A stretch of 64,000 nt of DNA from Pomphorhynchus laevis (GCA_012934845.2 WNNJ02001008.1:1-64000), one strand, 5' to 3'; positions 36,401 to 41,480 are shown, counted from the first letter of the stretch. Notes: generated from the letters alone by a model not told the origin. Numbers and translations are program-made.

Positions 36401-37808
36401 TGATCAAAGAACACCATGTATAAATACATTAAATTTAACAAGTTGAATTCAGCAGGCTAACTTTTTATGAATATGAATATTAAATTAATAATTTTTTTTG
36501 ATTAAAGAAAATAATACATAGACGTTTTAAGTTCAATTTTGTGCTAAATGCGGAGTTCTGCCAAACTCCGCATTTAGAGTTATATTACAGATTGCTCATA
36601 TACACAAACTTTCCACCTCTCAGTGTTTTGTTGGGTGATAATCATTTTAGGAAATAAAATTATTGTAGAAAATGAAGATAATTGTAGATCAAAGATGTTC
36701 TCTTATTTAGAATCAAGCAACCTACTCCATTTACCTGTTTGTTTTAGTTTCTTTTTGTTGTTTCCATTAAACTTGTACGCAGTGAGTTAAAATTTCGGAA
36801 TCCAAATGTTTATAGAAAAGATATAAATCAACAGCAATATATAATTTATATATAAAATATTTTATTACTACATACTAAACATTATATAGTAATAAGTTAT
36901 TAATATTATAATTAATATTATATATAATATAATATATATTATATTATTATATATACAATAATATATACAAATTATATACAAATATAATTTATGTTATTTT
37001 TATATGTTATCACAAAAAAATCTTATTCAAATGTTTCGAAATAATTTCGCTCCATTTTTTCAATTATAAGTTACTGATTATAAAAATATAAAAAATAGCA
37101 AACAATATATTGTTATATCAATTTCAATATATCTTATTGCAAATATTATTTAATATATAAGATATATTTTTTATATTATTTTATATTGATAATTTTTTTA
37201 GATTTACAAATTTACTTCTTTTAGTTTTTCGATTTGGAAACTGAGTTATCCTTTTTATTTAACGATGATGAAAGCATAAATTTCCAAACTTCTATGACAA
37301 ACCATATATCTACACCTGTTGAATGCATTCAAATTTTGTTAAATGATGACAAAATTATATCGCAAATGACCGATAAACACTTAGATACATCAGCTGAGGT
37401 TGTTAACAAATTTACTTTATTTTTAGAAAGAATTTTTATTAGATCATATGGGTATCTTTGATTGCTCGAATAGGCATATTATATGCTTTAACATACTCAT
37501 TAACTTATAACAGAGGGTCACTAACAAATGAAGATTTTATGGGAATATTGCGAAGAATCGAAAGTGCCACTATCGATGAGAATCTTGTAAATGTCTTTAT
37601 CCAAAATTACCTAATGAGTGAATAATTTTGATTATAGCATTTAACCGTAGTTGAGCATGTGAAAGGTTGTGTAATGAAGTTTAGATTTAACAAAAAGGAC
37701 CAACAACAAGTAGATTATCTATTAAAGAAAATTTTGCCATTCAGAATAAATGATGATCACGTCTCTGGAATTGTTCGAAAATCATTTCAAACACTTCAAA
37801 GTTTAAAG
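234..37808 (+). CDS. Divergent dynein heavy chain-like gene, about 30 exons, 5' end outside window
   Basis: The + strand carries some 30 short open segments with GT-AG borders whose phases agree from one to the next, about 1,600 codons in all. In order they match the dynein motor: the end of AAA1, AAA2 (SCGILY in place of SRCGMIY, then VWSFGAS), AAA3 (Walker B-like IIIDDF), AAA4, and AAA5 (CPLIIDPHQIALNW in place of WPLMIDPQ). Family members are ATPases that move along microtubules. Here the Walker A loops of AAA2, AAA3 and AAA4 are unrecognisable. Only about 175 codons separate the end of the AAA4 core from AAA5, where stalk plus microtubule-binding domain would normally need far more. AAA1 Walker A lies outside the window. 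I infer a non-canonical, possibly non-motor dynein-like protein; relation to the DNHD1 class is possible but untested. Consistent phases and open frames argue against a pseudogene. The 3' end is uncertain (see 39737 and 42306). Confidence 0.8.
776..844 (+). CDS. Possible dynein-like exon linking AAA1 and AAA2
   Basis: After an acceptor at 774-775, a phase 0 reading gives TSEKCIMLNTLYEKLINDG. It fits the short helical AAA1-AAA2 linker (LR.I....D..LF..I). The donor is weak: either gtgcca after 844, which keeps phase 2 for the next exon, or gtctag after about 869. Treat the 3' border as a guess. Confidence 0.35.
1478..1534 (+). CDS. Dynein-like exon: degenerate AAA2 P-loop region
   Basis: The exon runs from acceptor tttcaag to donor gtaact and exits in phase 2. 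It reads LVVMVSSNSTNAFTYLLNK, which lines up with the RHG.M.VG..G.GKT stretch of AAA2 but lacks the glycines and the lysine of Walker A. The upstream join is uncertain. Confidence 0.45.
1733..1908 (+). CDS. Dynein-like exon: AAA2 core
   Basis: The acceptor is gactttcag, entry phase 2 (making K with the previous AA). The donor is gtttgc after 1908, exit phase 1. It encodes about 59 residues starting ILIAEQKPSRF and ending near AAVDST. It aligns to the AAA2 segment from 'INPKA' to just before 'SRCGM'; the WIVFDG Walker B stretch is replaced by HWRITIFLQN. Confidence 0.55.
2491..2780 (+). CDS. Dynein-like exon: AAA2 sensor region
   Basis: Entry is phase 1 after tttagttag and the donor is gtatgt after 2780 (phase 0). 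It begins SCGILYVNCKIPIMDRLF, matching the dynein AAA2 'SRCGM(I/V)Y' motif and following helix. It ends with TIEEELLYLTP, equivalent to the helix before the 'F.F.LIW..GG' strand. The ATG at 2532 is internal, not a start. Confidence 0.7.
2781..4453 (+). other. Intron of dynein-like gene with one foldback element
   Basis: AT-rich intron. Apart from the inverted-repeat element at 3725-4177 I see only low-complexity sequence. Confidence 0.6.
3725..4177. mobile_element. Foldback/MITE-like element with long terminal inverted repeats
   Basis: The ends catttgatacaat and attgtatcaaatg are inverted. The arms run inward for about 120 bases on each side (cggttccctcaaatgg against its complement near 4150), with few mismatches. 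A non-palindromic core of about 200 bases lies between. No transposase is present, so this is a non-autonomous DNA element or a foldback element. The two short overlapping open frames inside are by-products of the inverted repeat. Confidence 0.75.
4454..4696 (+). CDS. Dynein-like exon: AAA2 to AAA3 transition
   Basis: The acceptor is ataattag and the donor gtaagc, phase 0 at both ends, 81 codons. The motif LVWSFGASLPHDCRLEFDAF is a clear match to dynein 'LIWSIGG....SR.KFDEF', followed by a VFDYEF segment matching '(V/I)FDYY.D'. This is the strongest diagnostic exon of the gene. Confidence 0.8.
4854..4928 (-). ncRNA. Permuted hammerhead-like motif, family D copy 1
   Basis: Minus-strand order: ACC-GAAA-CGU, AGUAG-CUGAUAA-GGU, GCGUA-CUGCU. 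Stem I AGUAG/CUGCU and stem III ACGU/GCGU pair. Stem II is partly decayed (ACC/GGU kept). Confidence 0.45.
5175..5249 (-). ncRNA. Permuted hammerhead-like motif, family D copy 2
   Basis: Same order as copy 1. The extra helix GUAUUGG/CCAAUAC is perfect here (+ strand 5193-5200 and 5222-5229). The cleavage triplet is changed to GGA, so this copy may be inactive. Confidence 0.45.
6753..6888. repeat. Near-perfect hairpin with Penelope-type hammerhead-like core
   Basis: Arms of about 60 bases meet at 6817-6822. The arm sequence ctgttagcatcttcagaaaa reads in complement CUGAAGAUGCUAACAG, a hammerhead-like core variant often met near Penelope-like element ends. A related hairpin lies at 50811-50941. 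Confidence 0.55.
7280..9720 (-). mobile_element. LINE (non-LTR retrotransposon) remnant, endonuclease then reverse transcriptase
   Basis: On the minus strand an endonuclease-like piece (LLSDFNDRSNRW near 8970, with a following LDILLL segment) is followed downstream by reverse-transcriptase pieces. These include QGSPLSSILY near 7910, a palm segment ILNNQPIPIFTHRVRYLEFT near 7670, and a thumb-like tail LLFSRERLTEQRLRFLKL near 7450. Order and motifs fit an APE-type LINE of the CR1/Jockey/R1 kind. The frame is broken many times by stops and frameshifts. A second copy of the same family is at 59905-60430. Confidence 0.65.
11096..11515 (+). CDS. Dynein-like exon: AAA3 with degenerate Walker A
   Basis: The acceptor is tttgttag and the donor gtatgt, phase 0 at both ends, 140 codons. 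It contains GYWTLWEKLGTTIIPTLYPS and then VMLLGNRDLMIRD, which sits where AAA3 has 'VLL.G..G.GK(T/S)'. The glycine-rich loop and catalytic lysine are absent. The tail ELYQAETRNKN matches the helix ending 'KRRKG' before Walker B. Confidence 0.75.
11516..12802 (+). other. Intron of dynein-like gene
   Basis: 1.3 kb, very AT-rich, with runs of TA dinucleotides near 11740-11880. I see no element in it. Confidence 0.6.
12803..12989 (+). CDS. Dynein-like exon: AAA3 Walker B
   Basis: Follows acceptor acttcaag and ends at a donor gtaact (phase 1). It begins LIIIDDFCMHGKQSVAD, matching dynein 'IIFVDD.NMP....YG'. It ends NFWIISNSMNPHS, matching 'F.AAM.PPGGGRN'. Walker B acidic residues are kept although Walker A is lost. 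Confidence 0.78.
12990..14556 (+). other. Intron of dynein-like gene
   Basis: 1.6 kb, AT-rich. A short less AT-rich block (14050-14270) has an open frame on the minus strand that I do not recognise. Nothing else is seen. Confidence 0.55.
14557..14680 (+). CDS. Dynein-like exon: AAA3 small subdomain
   Basis: Entry is phase 1 (the G from the previous exon gives GWSNY) and the donor is gtaagt, phase 2. It encodes LQRRLLNCCCLIEIDDYSVD and then LEVYADNFNQFLRQ. This corresponds to the 'RF.RHF......D..L..I' sensor II segment of dynein AAA3. Confidence 0.72.
14681..15630 (+). other. Intron of dynein-like gene
   Basis: 0.95 kb, AT-rich, with no recognisable element. A 69-codon open frame at 15015-15224 shows no motif and I treat it as chance. 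Confidence 0.55.
15631..15817 (+). CDS. Dynein-like exon: AAA3 C-terminal helices
   Basis: The acceptor is tttttaacag, entry phase 2, exit phase 0 at gtttct. It encodes QFQSNISEMYSKIIRMLPSI, a helical stretch with ISKRADNLNKFHAGIPYSII, and ends DPSIISKVFYQE. It fits the helices that lead to dynein 'LW.HE..RV..DR'. Confidence 0.7.
15818..16558 (+). other. Intron with an 85-bp tandem duplication
   Basis: Two adjacent near-identical copies at about 16191-16275 and 16283-16368. Each ends in acacgatactatcgtgctaa, which contains a 15-base near-palindrome. Confidence 0.6.
16559..16618 (+). CDS. Dynein-like exon: 20-codon piece before AAA4
   Basis: The acceptor is atgattag and the donor gtttat, phase 0 at both ends. 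It encodes LLWELGSRVNANYDDMVSEE, equivalent to dynein 'LW.HEC.RVF.DRL...D'. The following intron is 52 bp. Confidence 0.6.
16671..16810 (+). CDS. Dynein-like exon: AAA4 start
   Basis: The acceptor is tgttttttag (phase 0) and the donor gtaagt (phase 2). It encodes NPLTCFYSRLSNSFTAFSVD and ends YNNYCLSNLNMNFICND, matching the 'YN.....M.LVLF..A' approach to AAA4. Confidence 0.62.
16882..17005 (+). CDS. Dynein-like exon: degenerate AAA4 Walker A
   Basis: The acceptor is cgcttcacag, entry phase 2; the donor is gtaatt, phase 0. It reads LVTSMATPGLNIFISAPINV and then LSSLMLVEFAAEF. It aligns with dynein 'PRGNALLVG.GGSG.QSL.RLAA'. The hydrophobic strand and the following SL.L.EFAA helix are recognisable, but the GGSG loop with its lysine or arginine is gone. 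Confidence 0.68.
17963..18037 (+). ncRNA. Permuted hammerhead-like motif, family A
   Basis: Order is GGGUC-GAAA-CGU, CAGCAG-CUGAUGA-GACCC, GCGUC-CUGCUG. Stem II (GGGUC/GACCC), stem III (ACGU/GCGU) and stem I (CAGCAG/CUGCUG) all pair. The extra helix is weakened in this copy (ACTCAGGC). Confidence 0.55.
18285..18500 (+). mobile_element. Penelope-like element fragment
   Basis: [17 protein letters not shown] (about 18275-18325) matches the piece at 55.8-56.0 kb. A reverse-transcriptase motif MFRYIDDL follows at about 18477. In an intact element the YIDD motif comes first, so the pieces are rearranged. Confidence 0.55.
18979..19052 (+). ncRNA. Permuted hammerhead-like motif, family A (reference copy)
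   Basis: Stem II strand GGGUC 18979-18983; GAAA 18984-18987; stem III strand CGU 18988-18990; extra-helix strand GUCUGGGU 19000-19007; stem I strand CAGCAG 19008-19013; CUGAUGA 19014-19020; GACCC 19021-19025; ACCCAGAC 19026-19033; GCGUC 19043-19047; CUGCU 19048-19052. Confidence 0.6.
19780..19893 (+). CDS. Dynein-like exon: AAA4 core
   Basis: The acceptor is actttatag and the donor gtaaaa, phase 0 at both ends, 38 codons. It encodes IQTIFKDVVDTILNNSQEIL and LVVFASQ. This corresponds to 'F..DLK.L...AG......VFLFTD' of AAA4, with the Walker B acid changed. Confidence 0.68.
19943..20061 (+). CDS. Dynein-like exon: AAA4 middle
   Basis: The acceptor is atattaag (phase 0) and the donor gtaggt (phase 2). 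It encodes HSENEILDAFDFCLNGQNFN, matching dynein '.QI..E.FLE.IN..L..GEVPNLF'. Intron before it is 49 bp. Confidence 0.7.
20213..20300 (+). ncRNA. Permuted hammerhead-like motif, family B (diverged copy)
   Basis: CUGAUGA, GAAA and GUC-UAGAA are present in the permuted order. Stem II is reduced because the upstream strand is GUAACC. Confidence 0.45.
20593..20680 (+). ncRNA. Permuted hammerhead-like motif, family B
   Basis: GGCAACC-GAAA-CGACCA, UUCUA-CUGAUGA-GUGUUGCC, UUGUCGUC-UAGAA. Stem II and stem I are perfect and stem III has one changed pair. Confidence 0.55.
21130..21470 (+). repeat. Degenerate short-period repeat (about 18-19 bases)
   Basis: Variants of tggtacacccggacttatg are repeated about a dozen times in two blocks (21140-21250 and 21345-21470), separated by unrelated AT-rich sequence. 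Confidence 0.75.
21561..21735 (+). CDS. Dynein-like exon: AAA4 sensor region
   Basis: The acceptor is tctatttag, entry phase 2; the donor is gtattt, phase 0. It encodes LASYLRLSETMIRLIFVND and ends FIGFSRNFTMINFS. It matches the 'R.NLH.VL..SP....R...FP.L....IDWF' stretch of dynein AAA4. Confidence 0.66.
21779..21993 (+). CDS. Dynein-like exon where the stalk should begin
   Basis: The acceptor is cttttaaag, entry phase 0; the donor is gtgctg, phase 2. It begins HWNEMFLSIVEPTIYENLER, continuing the 'W...AL..V' helix of AAA4. In canonical dyneins this region passes into the long antiparallel coiled coil of the stalk. Only a short acidic helical segment follows, ending IIQSFEEHR. Confidence 0.65.
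21994..23074 (+). other. Intron of dynein-like gene
   Basis: 1.1 kb, AT-rich. It contains three copies of a 36-base repeat (tatagaaataaagtatatac) at about 22435-22520 and a loosely repeated pair at 22540-22640 / 22640-22700. No gene is seen. Confidence 0.6.
23075..23162 (+). CDS. Dynein-like short helical exon in reduced stalk region
   Basis: The acceptor is caatttag, entry phase 2; the donor is gtaggt, phase 0. It encodes SIKGITDEVTIILNKISTFY and EEFTHFQNTS. There is no heptad run long enough for a stalk. Confidence 0.55.
23163..26135 (+). other. Intron with duplicated block and Penelope-like fragment
   Basis: Two related blocks (24380-24490 and 24745-24835) share tgtggcaggc and cagattaaaagaaac. 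A Penelope-like RT fragment is at 25303-25751. The rest is AT-rich filler with a short tandem (aatgtatttgctaat) at 25970-26080. Confidence 0.6.
25265..25900 (-). mobile_element. Penelope-like element, reverse transcriptase part
   Basis: On the minus strand the frame at 25407-25751 encodes KVGTSIFRQVKGVPMGGNSS and PIIANLFLSFIEYEFV; the overlapping frame at 25303-25536 encodes MFRYIDDICVF and [19 protein letters not shown].(I/L)A, YIDD and the YLD.. motif are RT motifs as found in Penelope-like elements. A single frame shift separates the two frames, so this copy is dead. Related pieces lie at 18.3-18.5, 41.0-41.5, 55.8-56.2 and 56.8-57.1 kb. Confidence 0.8.
26136..26234 (+). CDS. Dynein-like exon between AAA4 and AAA5
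   Basis: The acceptor is gttttatag and the donor gtagcg, phase 0 at both ends, 33 codons starting KNNQIDNDPVSWLLDRLHEL. It has no clear counterpart in canonical dynein; it is placed by phase and context. Confidence 0.55.
26340..26461 (+). CDS. Dynein-like exon just before AAA5
   Basis: The acceptor is gtattatag, phase 0; the donor is gtatat, phase 2. It encodes ELMEKWTRYLKKPYNFLSPC and ends QQNLQLLR. Placed by phase and by its position immediately before the AAA5 motif exon. Confidence 0.55.
26462..27411 (+). other. Intron of dynein-like gene
   Basis: 0.95 kb. Holds the hammerhead-like motif at 26865-26930; the rest is AT-rich. The overlapping frames at 26756-27008 come from that repeat and are not genes. 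Confidence 0.55.
26865..26930 (-). ncRNA. Hammerhead-like motif of Penelope type
   Basis: The minus strand reads CUGAUAA, then GACG....CGUC, then GAAA and the palindrome ACGUUGCAACGU. Core, stem II and stem III are present in the ordinary order. No good stem I is seen. Confidence 0.4.
27412..27544 (+). CDS. Dynein-like exon: AAA5 start
   Basis: The acceptor is ttgcaaag, entry phase 2; the donor is gtaaat, phase 0. It contains CPLIIDPHQIALNWLSKME, an unmistakable match to the AAA5 motif 'RWPLMIDPQ.QAN.WIK.ME'. Confidence 0.82.
27599..27681 (+). CDS. Dynein-like exon: AAA5 second strand
   Basis: The acceptor is atggctag, entry phase 0; the donor is gtaaaa, phase 2. It encodes VIIRVDNTRELVEYWRWLRR, matching 'LKV..L.D...LR.LE..I..G' of AAA5. 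The preceding intron is 54 bp. Confidence 0.72.
27682..28725 (+). other. Intron with Penelope-type 3' end sequence
   Basis: AT-rich. At 28195-28345 the block cagacgatgtatcagaataagg...gaggtcatcaggaggaactgc recurs in other Penelope-like 3' ends (43.45, 55.6, 57.05 kb). It is followed by a small hairpin (gacccatcatagccatgatgggtc). Confidence 0.6.
28726..28903 (+). CDS. Dynein-like exon: AAA5 core
   Basis: The acceptor is attgtgtag, entry phase 2; the proposed donor is gtctaa, which is weak. It contains LYKFYLQLGLTSQTISDNDL and ends SSLLITKTKN. This fits dynein '..G....I.LGD..IEY...F.LYITTKL.NP'. Alone it could pass for a 60-codon gene with its own ATG and stop (TAA 28908-28910), but the motif fit and phase favour an exon. 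Confidence 0.62.
28938..29106 (+). repeat. 169-base dispersed repeat, copy 1
   Basis: Nearly identical to 43101-43269 (begins ggaacattatttattcctta and ends ttttaagacctatt). It lies in the intron after the exon ending 28903. Confidence 0.85.
29389..29546 (+). CDS. Dynein-like exon: AAA5 end
   Basis: The acceptor is gcttgtcag, phase 0; the donor is gtttga, phase 2. It encodes IDLSISANFDIIDFTIDDND and VKETLTNGIVDIFTTDREHE, matching '..K...INF..T..GLEDQLL..VV..ERP.LE' of dynein. Confidence 0.7.
29547..31403 (+). other. Intron with dispersed short repeats
   Basis: 1.9 kb. The block cctcgaaacagtaatcat with nearby tgagcctacgtattttgtac recurs three times (about 30000-30150, 30150-30190, 30700-30790). 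These look like pieces of one Penelope-type or ribozyme repeat. No coding sequence was recognised. Confidence 0.5.
31404..31521 (+). CDS. Dynein-like exon after AAA5
   Basis: The acceptor is tttttaaag, entry phase 2; the donor is gtaatt, phase 0. It encodes TIWENSLLSFIDEFDIIKSA and WFKPLKIMYDQCKHEM. No specific dynein motif is visible; it is attached by phase and by being the next open spliced segment. Confidence 0.5.
31522..34248 (+). other. Intron with tandem duplications and a possible protease-like fragment
   Basis: Contains a gtgagggggta inverted/direct repeat cluster (31910-32000), a Penelope-type hammerhead-like motif near 32140-32180, a duplicated block (31845-31900 with 32545-32620; 32465-32540 with 32660-32735) and a short open frame at 32952-33152. 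The rest is AT-rich. Confidence 0.5.
34249..34518 (+). CDS. Exon of the dynein-like gene, C-terminal part
   Basis: The acceptor is gttactttag and the preferred donor gtaaag, phase 0 at both ends, 90 codons. It includes ILQYLKSFAANLRNVNLLL and WGEIFSYFSPENSTI. No motif is recognised; AAA6 is expected here but conservation is too low to say. Confidence 0.55.
34568..34783 (+). CDS. Exon of the dynein-like gene, C-terminal part
   Basis: The acceptor is aaattttag and the donor gtaaac, phase 0 at both ends, 72 codons beginning KLIRSLIVMNCIKLNTEND. Not recognised on its own. The 49-bp intron before it resembles the other mini-introns of the gene. Confidence 0.55.
35280..35480 (-). repeat. Family F repeat with type II-order hammerhead-like motif
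   Basis: On the minus strand AUCAGUC-GAAA is followed by a long stem III (ACGC...CCUAACCAC against GUGGUUAGG.GCGU), GUC, a short stem I loop and CUGAUGG followed by AGCUGAU, which pairs with AUCAGU. A second copy is at 52860-53025. Stem I is only about 2 bp, so activity is doubtful. Confidence 0.45.
35600..36050 (-). repeat. Tandem duplication of about 225 bases
   Basis: The blocks 35670-35850 and 35870-36045 are about 95% identical (agacaaattttcaa, gttcctcttcatgttattct, ctgaagaaaaacagatctgtg). The open frames in them are copies of each other. Confidence 0.8.
36059..36324. repeat. Large near-perfect hairpin
   Basis: Arms of about 122 bases with very few mismatches flank a 20-base spacer at 36182-36201. 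One arm reads in complement CUGACGA, UCCAC..GUGGA and AGAAA, another hammerhead-like core. Confidence 0.8.
37225..37451 (+). CDS. Exon of the dynein-like gene, C-terminal part
   Basis: The acceptor is acttcttttag (phase 0) and the donor gtatct (phase 2), 75 codons beginning FFDLETELSFLFNDDESINF. Acidic and helical, no motif recognised. Joined by phase to the exons on either side. Confidence 0.55.
37514..37586 (+). CDS. Small exon of the dynein-like gene
   Basis: The acceptor is cttataacag, entry phase 2; the donor is gtaaat, phase 0. It encodes GSLTNEDFMGILRRIESATI. Flanked by 62-bp and 51-bp introns. Confidence 0.55.
37638..37808 (+). CDS. Last well-supported exon of the dynein-like gene
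   Basis: The acceptor is tgattatag and the donor gtatct, phase 0 at both ends, 57 codons beginning HLTVVEHVKGCVMKFRFNK. Not recognised on its own. The next exon or exons must lie after the family A repeats at 37.9-38.6 kb. Confidence 0.52.
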
Positions 37809-38000
37809 GTATCTATGCGAAATATCGAGTGTTCGGCTTTTACTAAATGAATTTAAAATAATGTATTTATAGTTAAAAAGACCATTAAAAACATTAAACT
37901 CTAACAAATATCAAAATTTAACTTGAATGCATCTGTAAGCTGAAATTCTTCTGGTTGTGGCACAATATTATCCTCACAGGTATTAATCCTATTCTTGATA

Positions 38001-38075
38001 CAGCAGGACGCTACTAATCAGTCTGGGTGGGTCTCATCAGCTGCTGATCCAAACCTACATTTCACGTTTCGACCC
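38001..38075 (-). ncRNA. Permuted hammerhead-like motif, family A (minus strand)
   Basis: All three stems are kept (GGGUC/GACCC, ACGU/GCGU, CAGCAG/CUGCUG). The extra helix has one changed base (UUUGGAU for UCUGGGU). Confidence 0.55.
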
Positions 38076-38397
38076 TTATTATCTGCTTTCTCCGTACACT
38101 GGTGCTGATCGGATTCGAACTCGGGACGTCTGTATCTTGATTCAACGATACATCTACTTGGCTGGCTGCTCCAGTTGTGTAGATATACATTGTTGTATAT
38201 TACTTTCAGTAGGGGATCGTATTCTAACGATCTATTAGAAACCTACCTAGTTGTGTGATCCGCTAGCCGGATCACTGCTTTTCATGCTGCCACTAGCAAT
38301 GAATGCTTTTTAATTTAACTTGAATGCATCTGTGAGCTGAAATTCTTCTGGTTGTGGCACAATATTATCCTCACAGGTATTGTTCCTATTCTTGATA

Positions 38398-38472
38398 CAG
38401 CAGGACGCTACTAATCAGTCTGGGTGGGTCTCATCAGCTGCTGACCCAGACCTACATTTCACGTTTCGACCC
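38398..38472 (-). ncRNA. Permuted hammerhead-like motif, family A (minus strand, perfect)
   Basis: Identical in every paired element to the copy at 18979-19052, including GUCUGGGU/ACCCAGAC (+ strand 38444-38451 and 38419-38426). Confidence 0.6.
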
Positions 38473-39736
38473 TTATTATCTGCTTTCTCCGTACACTGAT
38501 GCTGATCGAATTTGAACTCAGGACGTCTGTATCTTGATTCAACGATACATCTACTTGGCTGGCTGCTCCAGTTGTGTAGATATACATTGTTGTAATAATC
38601 AATTGTTACAATTGTTACAATTGTAATCAATTATTACAATTGTTAATATCAAATTATTGTTTTAATTCTTTAAATATTAAAATAAGTTCATTTTAATAAG
38701 TTTAAAAAGCCATTAAAAACAATAAACTCTAACAAATATTAAAATATCAAATTATTGTTTCAATTGCGTAAATATCAAAATAAAAAGCACCTAAACCGCG
38801 ATTTTCTATTTTATGCAAAATTTGTTTAATATAAAAGCATATTAATTTATAAATGAATTACAGCATCCTTCTTTAGAAGGATAATGAACTAATATATTTT
38901 GATAATGGCTATACATTTACAGTCTGTTAACGTGGATTATAAAATAAACCTACTTGCACTAATATTACAGACCGTAAGGATCTGTAATAGAACCTTACGT
39001 CATCTGAATAGGTCTTACTAAATAGGTCTTTAAATACAATAGGTCTTTAAAATATCAAGCAAAGTTTTATTAAGATAGAAATCGAATCCTTAAACTCTCT
39101 GTAAAAACCTACCGAAAGAGTTTCACTTAAAAACGGATGAATTTTCAATTGGCAAATTATAAATGAGAAATATTGGTAAACTGTCACCGAATTTCAAAGT
39201 GATACAGCAGTATTGTTAGCACTGATCGGTAAACGGAGGAAAGGATATAACTATATACTGGAAGCATTCGTAGTCCATTAGCAATCAGATCCGGTTTTAC
39301 TTATTAAGATCCATCAGTAGTTAGATATAATTGGCGTGCTTGACTTATAAACAATTCAAGTGTTTCTAGTTCACAAAGTGTGATTTTGTAGTAGAAATCA
39401 TCTGCAATATCTACTTTATATTGACTTCAACTCCATACAACCTGACTCACAACATATCAGCTTTTATATTAATATCAGCTGCATTAATTAAATAATTTGA
39501 AAAATTAAACAAGTCTAAATCTGTGATAGTACTGCTTTATACACATATTTGTAATGTGTATAATTTTCTAGAAATGTGGTACCACACGAATAATTTGAAA
39601 ATGATTAAATTATTTAAATATTATTAATTATTATATTATAATTTAATTATTTAAGTTATTTAGTAAATAATTGAAATGTAATTTTATTTTAATTTTAAAA
39701 ATATAATTCGTATTATTTTAACATTTTAATATTAAG

Positions 39737-39802
39737 GATATAACATCATGGAAAACTTGTTTGAACAAACTTTTGAGAGAGAAAGCGTTTTGTCACTTGA
39801 GG
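39737..39802 (+). CDS. Candidate 22-codon exon, possibly of the dynein-like gene
   Basis: Between acceptor atattaag and donor gtgaaa a phase 0 segment reads DITSWKTCLNKLLREKAFCH. Dynein C-terminal domains have a 'W...L..R...' helix, which is weak support. Short, so it may be chance. Confidence 0.3.
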
Positions 39803-41039
39803 GTGAAATTTCTTTATGTAGAAGAAGAGAACTTGGAAATATACAAAAATGTCTATTAATTTAAAAGTATTTGTATTTTTAAATAAAGTCTGAAATAAAT
39901 TCTTCCCTTGCATTTATCATGAACAATAAGATTTAATAAGATTAATTTAATAATATTTATGAACAATAAGATTTTTTATTAAATTATATATTTGACTGAG
40001 ATAATATTTTTTGTATAAATTTAAAGCCTACTTTCGTAAATGCTTAGAAATATTTGTTTTCCAGACTGAAATAATTACAATGAAGATGGAATTAAACAAA
40101 AATTCTTAAAATGTGCTTTCGCATATGAATTTTGAGCACTTTTAATAATAATTTAATAATTTAATTAAATATATTTATTTAATATAATAATTTAATTAAA
40201 CTAAATCAAATTGCTTTCCGTACTTGTGAAAAACCACAAATGCTTTACTATAAATGAATTCACCTTAGATCCTCTAAATTGGCTTAATTTTTCTAGTGTT
40301 CAATGCTTATAATTGAATTTGTCGAGAAGTTTTATATAGTCGAGCATTTACAAAAGTTAATTAAGGTAGGCTTCTCTTCATGGCCAATTCAATTTACATC
40401 ATCATACTTGAGTAAATGAAAGCAATACATTTTCCACACAGGTGTAAATTTCGGATTGGTATACTAAATCTGTAAATCTTATAATAGTTTACTATTTCCA
40501 ATGTTATTCGCGATTTTTAATGATGACTTTAAGCATGTATGCTTCAGTTCCTTCTATGTAAAAATATGGATGATCTTACAATTATTAATACCGAGTTAAA
40601 ATCCAATAAGCTAATTCAGAATGAAATAGCTCACGTTCAAAACTGGACTCTTATAAATAATTTGTCTTTTAATTTGACTAAATCTAAAATTTGATTTGAA
40701 ATCACAATCGTTTCGCTTTGAAATCATATCCGTATAGGGTTAGCTGTTTAGTAAACTTTGAACTTAACATAGTTAGTTTGGTGAACATTATAAAAATGCG
40801 TTTTTTCAACATTTATCTTGGAAACCCCATGTTGATGATTATTTGCTTAGAAATTAATACAAAATTAATTTTAAAGGTAAAAATGTAATGATATCTATTA
40901 CATTAAATATAACATTAAATTATATACTTCGTTCAAATATATAAATTAAATATTAATTTGTACAAAATGCTTTATTTTATAAGTAGAAAATATCAATTTA
41001 TCAGTATTACATACCCACCAAAATTGTAGTTTTATTATT

Positions 41040-41480
41040 AAGTGAGGATTATTCACTTATTAATAAATTAATTATGTTGATATCTAAGATACACATTTGG
41101 AAAGATTATATATTAGATCAAATTAGAGAGAAAATAAAAATAACAAACAATTATAAAAGGAAAGATCAAATTAATAAAGATATGTATACAGAACTTACTA
41201 AATTAAAACATAACTATATAATAACAAATTAAACAGATTAAATAATAACAACGACGAAAAAGGGACCAATTCTAGTGTTGTTGCTCAGCATTTTGTGAGT
41301 TTGAATCATTCCGTTGATTTTGAAAATGCATCTATTTTATCATTTGAAAGTAACTTGCTATCTCGCATTATCCAAGAAGCGTATTTTATTAAAAAAGAAC
41401 CTAATTTAATGCTTAATAATAAATCCGATTACAACCTTAAATTAAATTATAATTAATTATTCCAATATTACATTATTTTA
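41040..41480 (+). mobile_element. Penelope-like element, GIY-YIG C-terminal region
   Basis: The + strand reads VVAQHFVSLNHSVDFENASI followed by ESNLLSRIIQEAYFIKKEPN and LMLNNKSDYNL. This matches the conserved end of the Penelope-like endonuclease region (H....H..D......L......R...E...I). Upstream frames are broken, so this is a dead 3' fragment. Confidence 0.65.

Larger units (their letters stand above)
34784..37224 (+). other. Intron with ribozyme-repeat fragments and a large hairpin
   Basis: Holds a reversed family B fragment (34895-35025), a Penelope-type motif (35090-35125), a family F element (35280-35475), a 250-base tandem duplication (35600-36050) and the hairpin 36059-36324. The remainder is AT-rich. 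Confidence 0.6.
37914..38600 (-). repeat. Family A repeat dimer on the minus strand
   Basis: Two head-to-tail copies spaced about 397 bases. Both carry the ribozyme motif and the B-box-like block (minus strand GAGTTCGAATCC in the first copy and GAGTTCAAATTC in the second). Confidence 0.8.
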
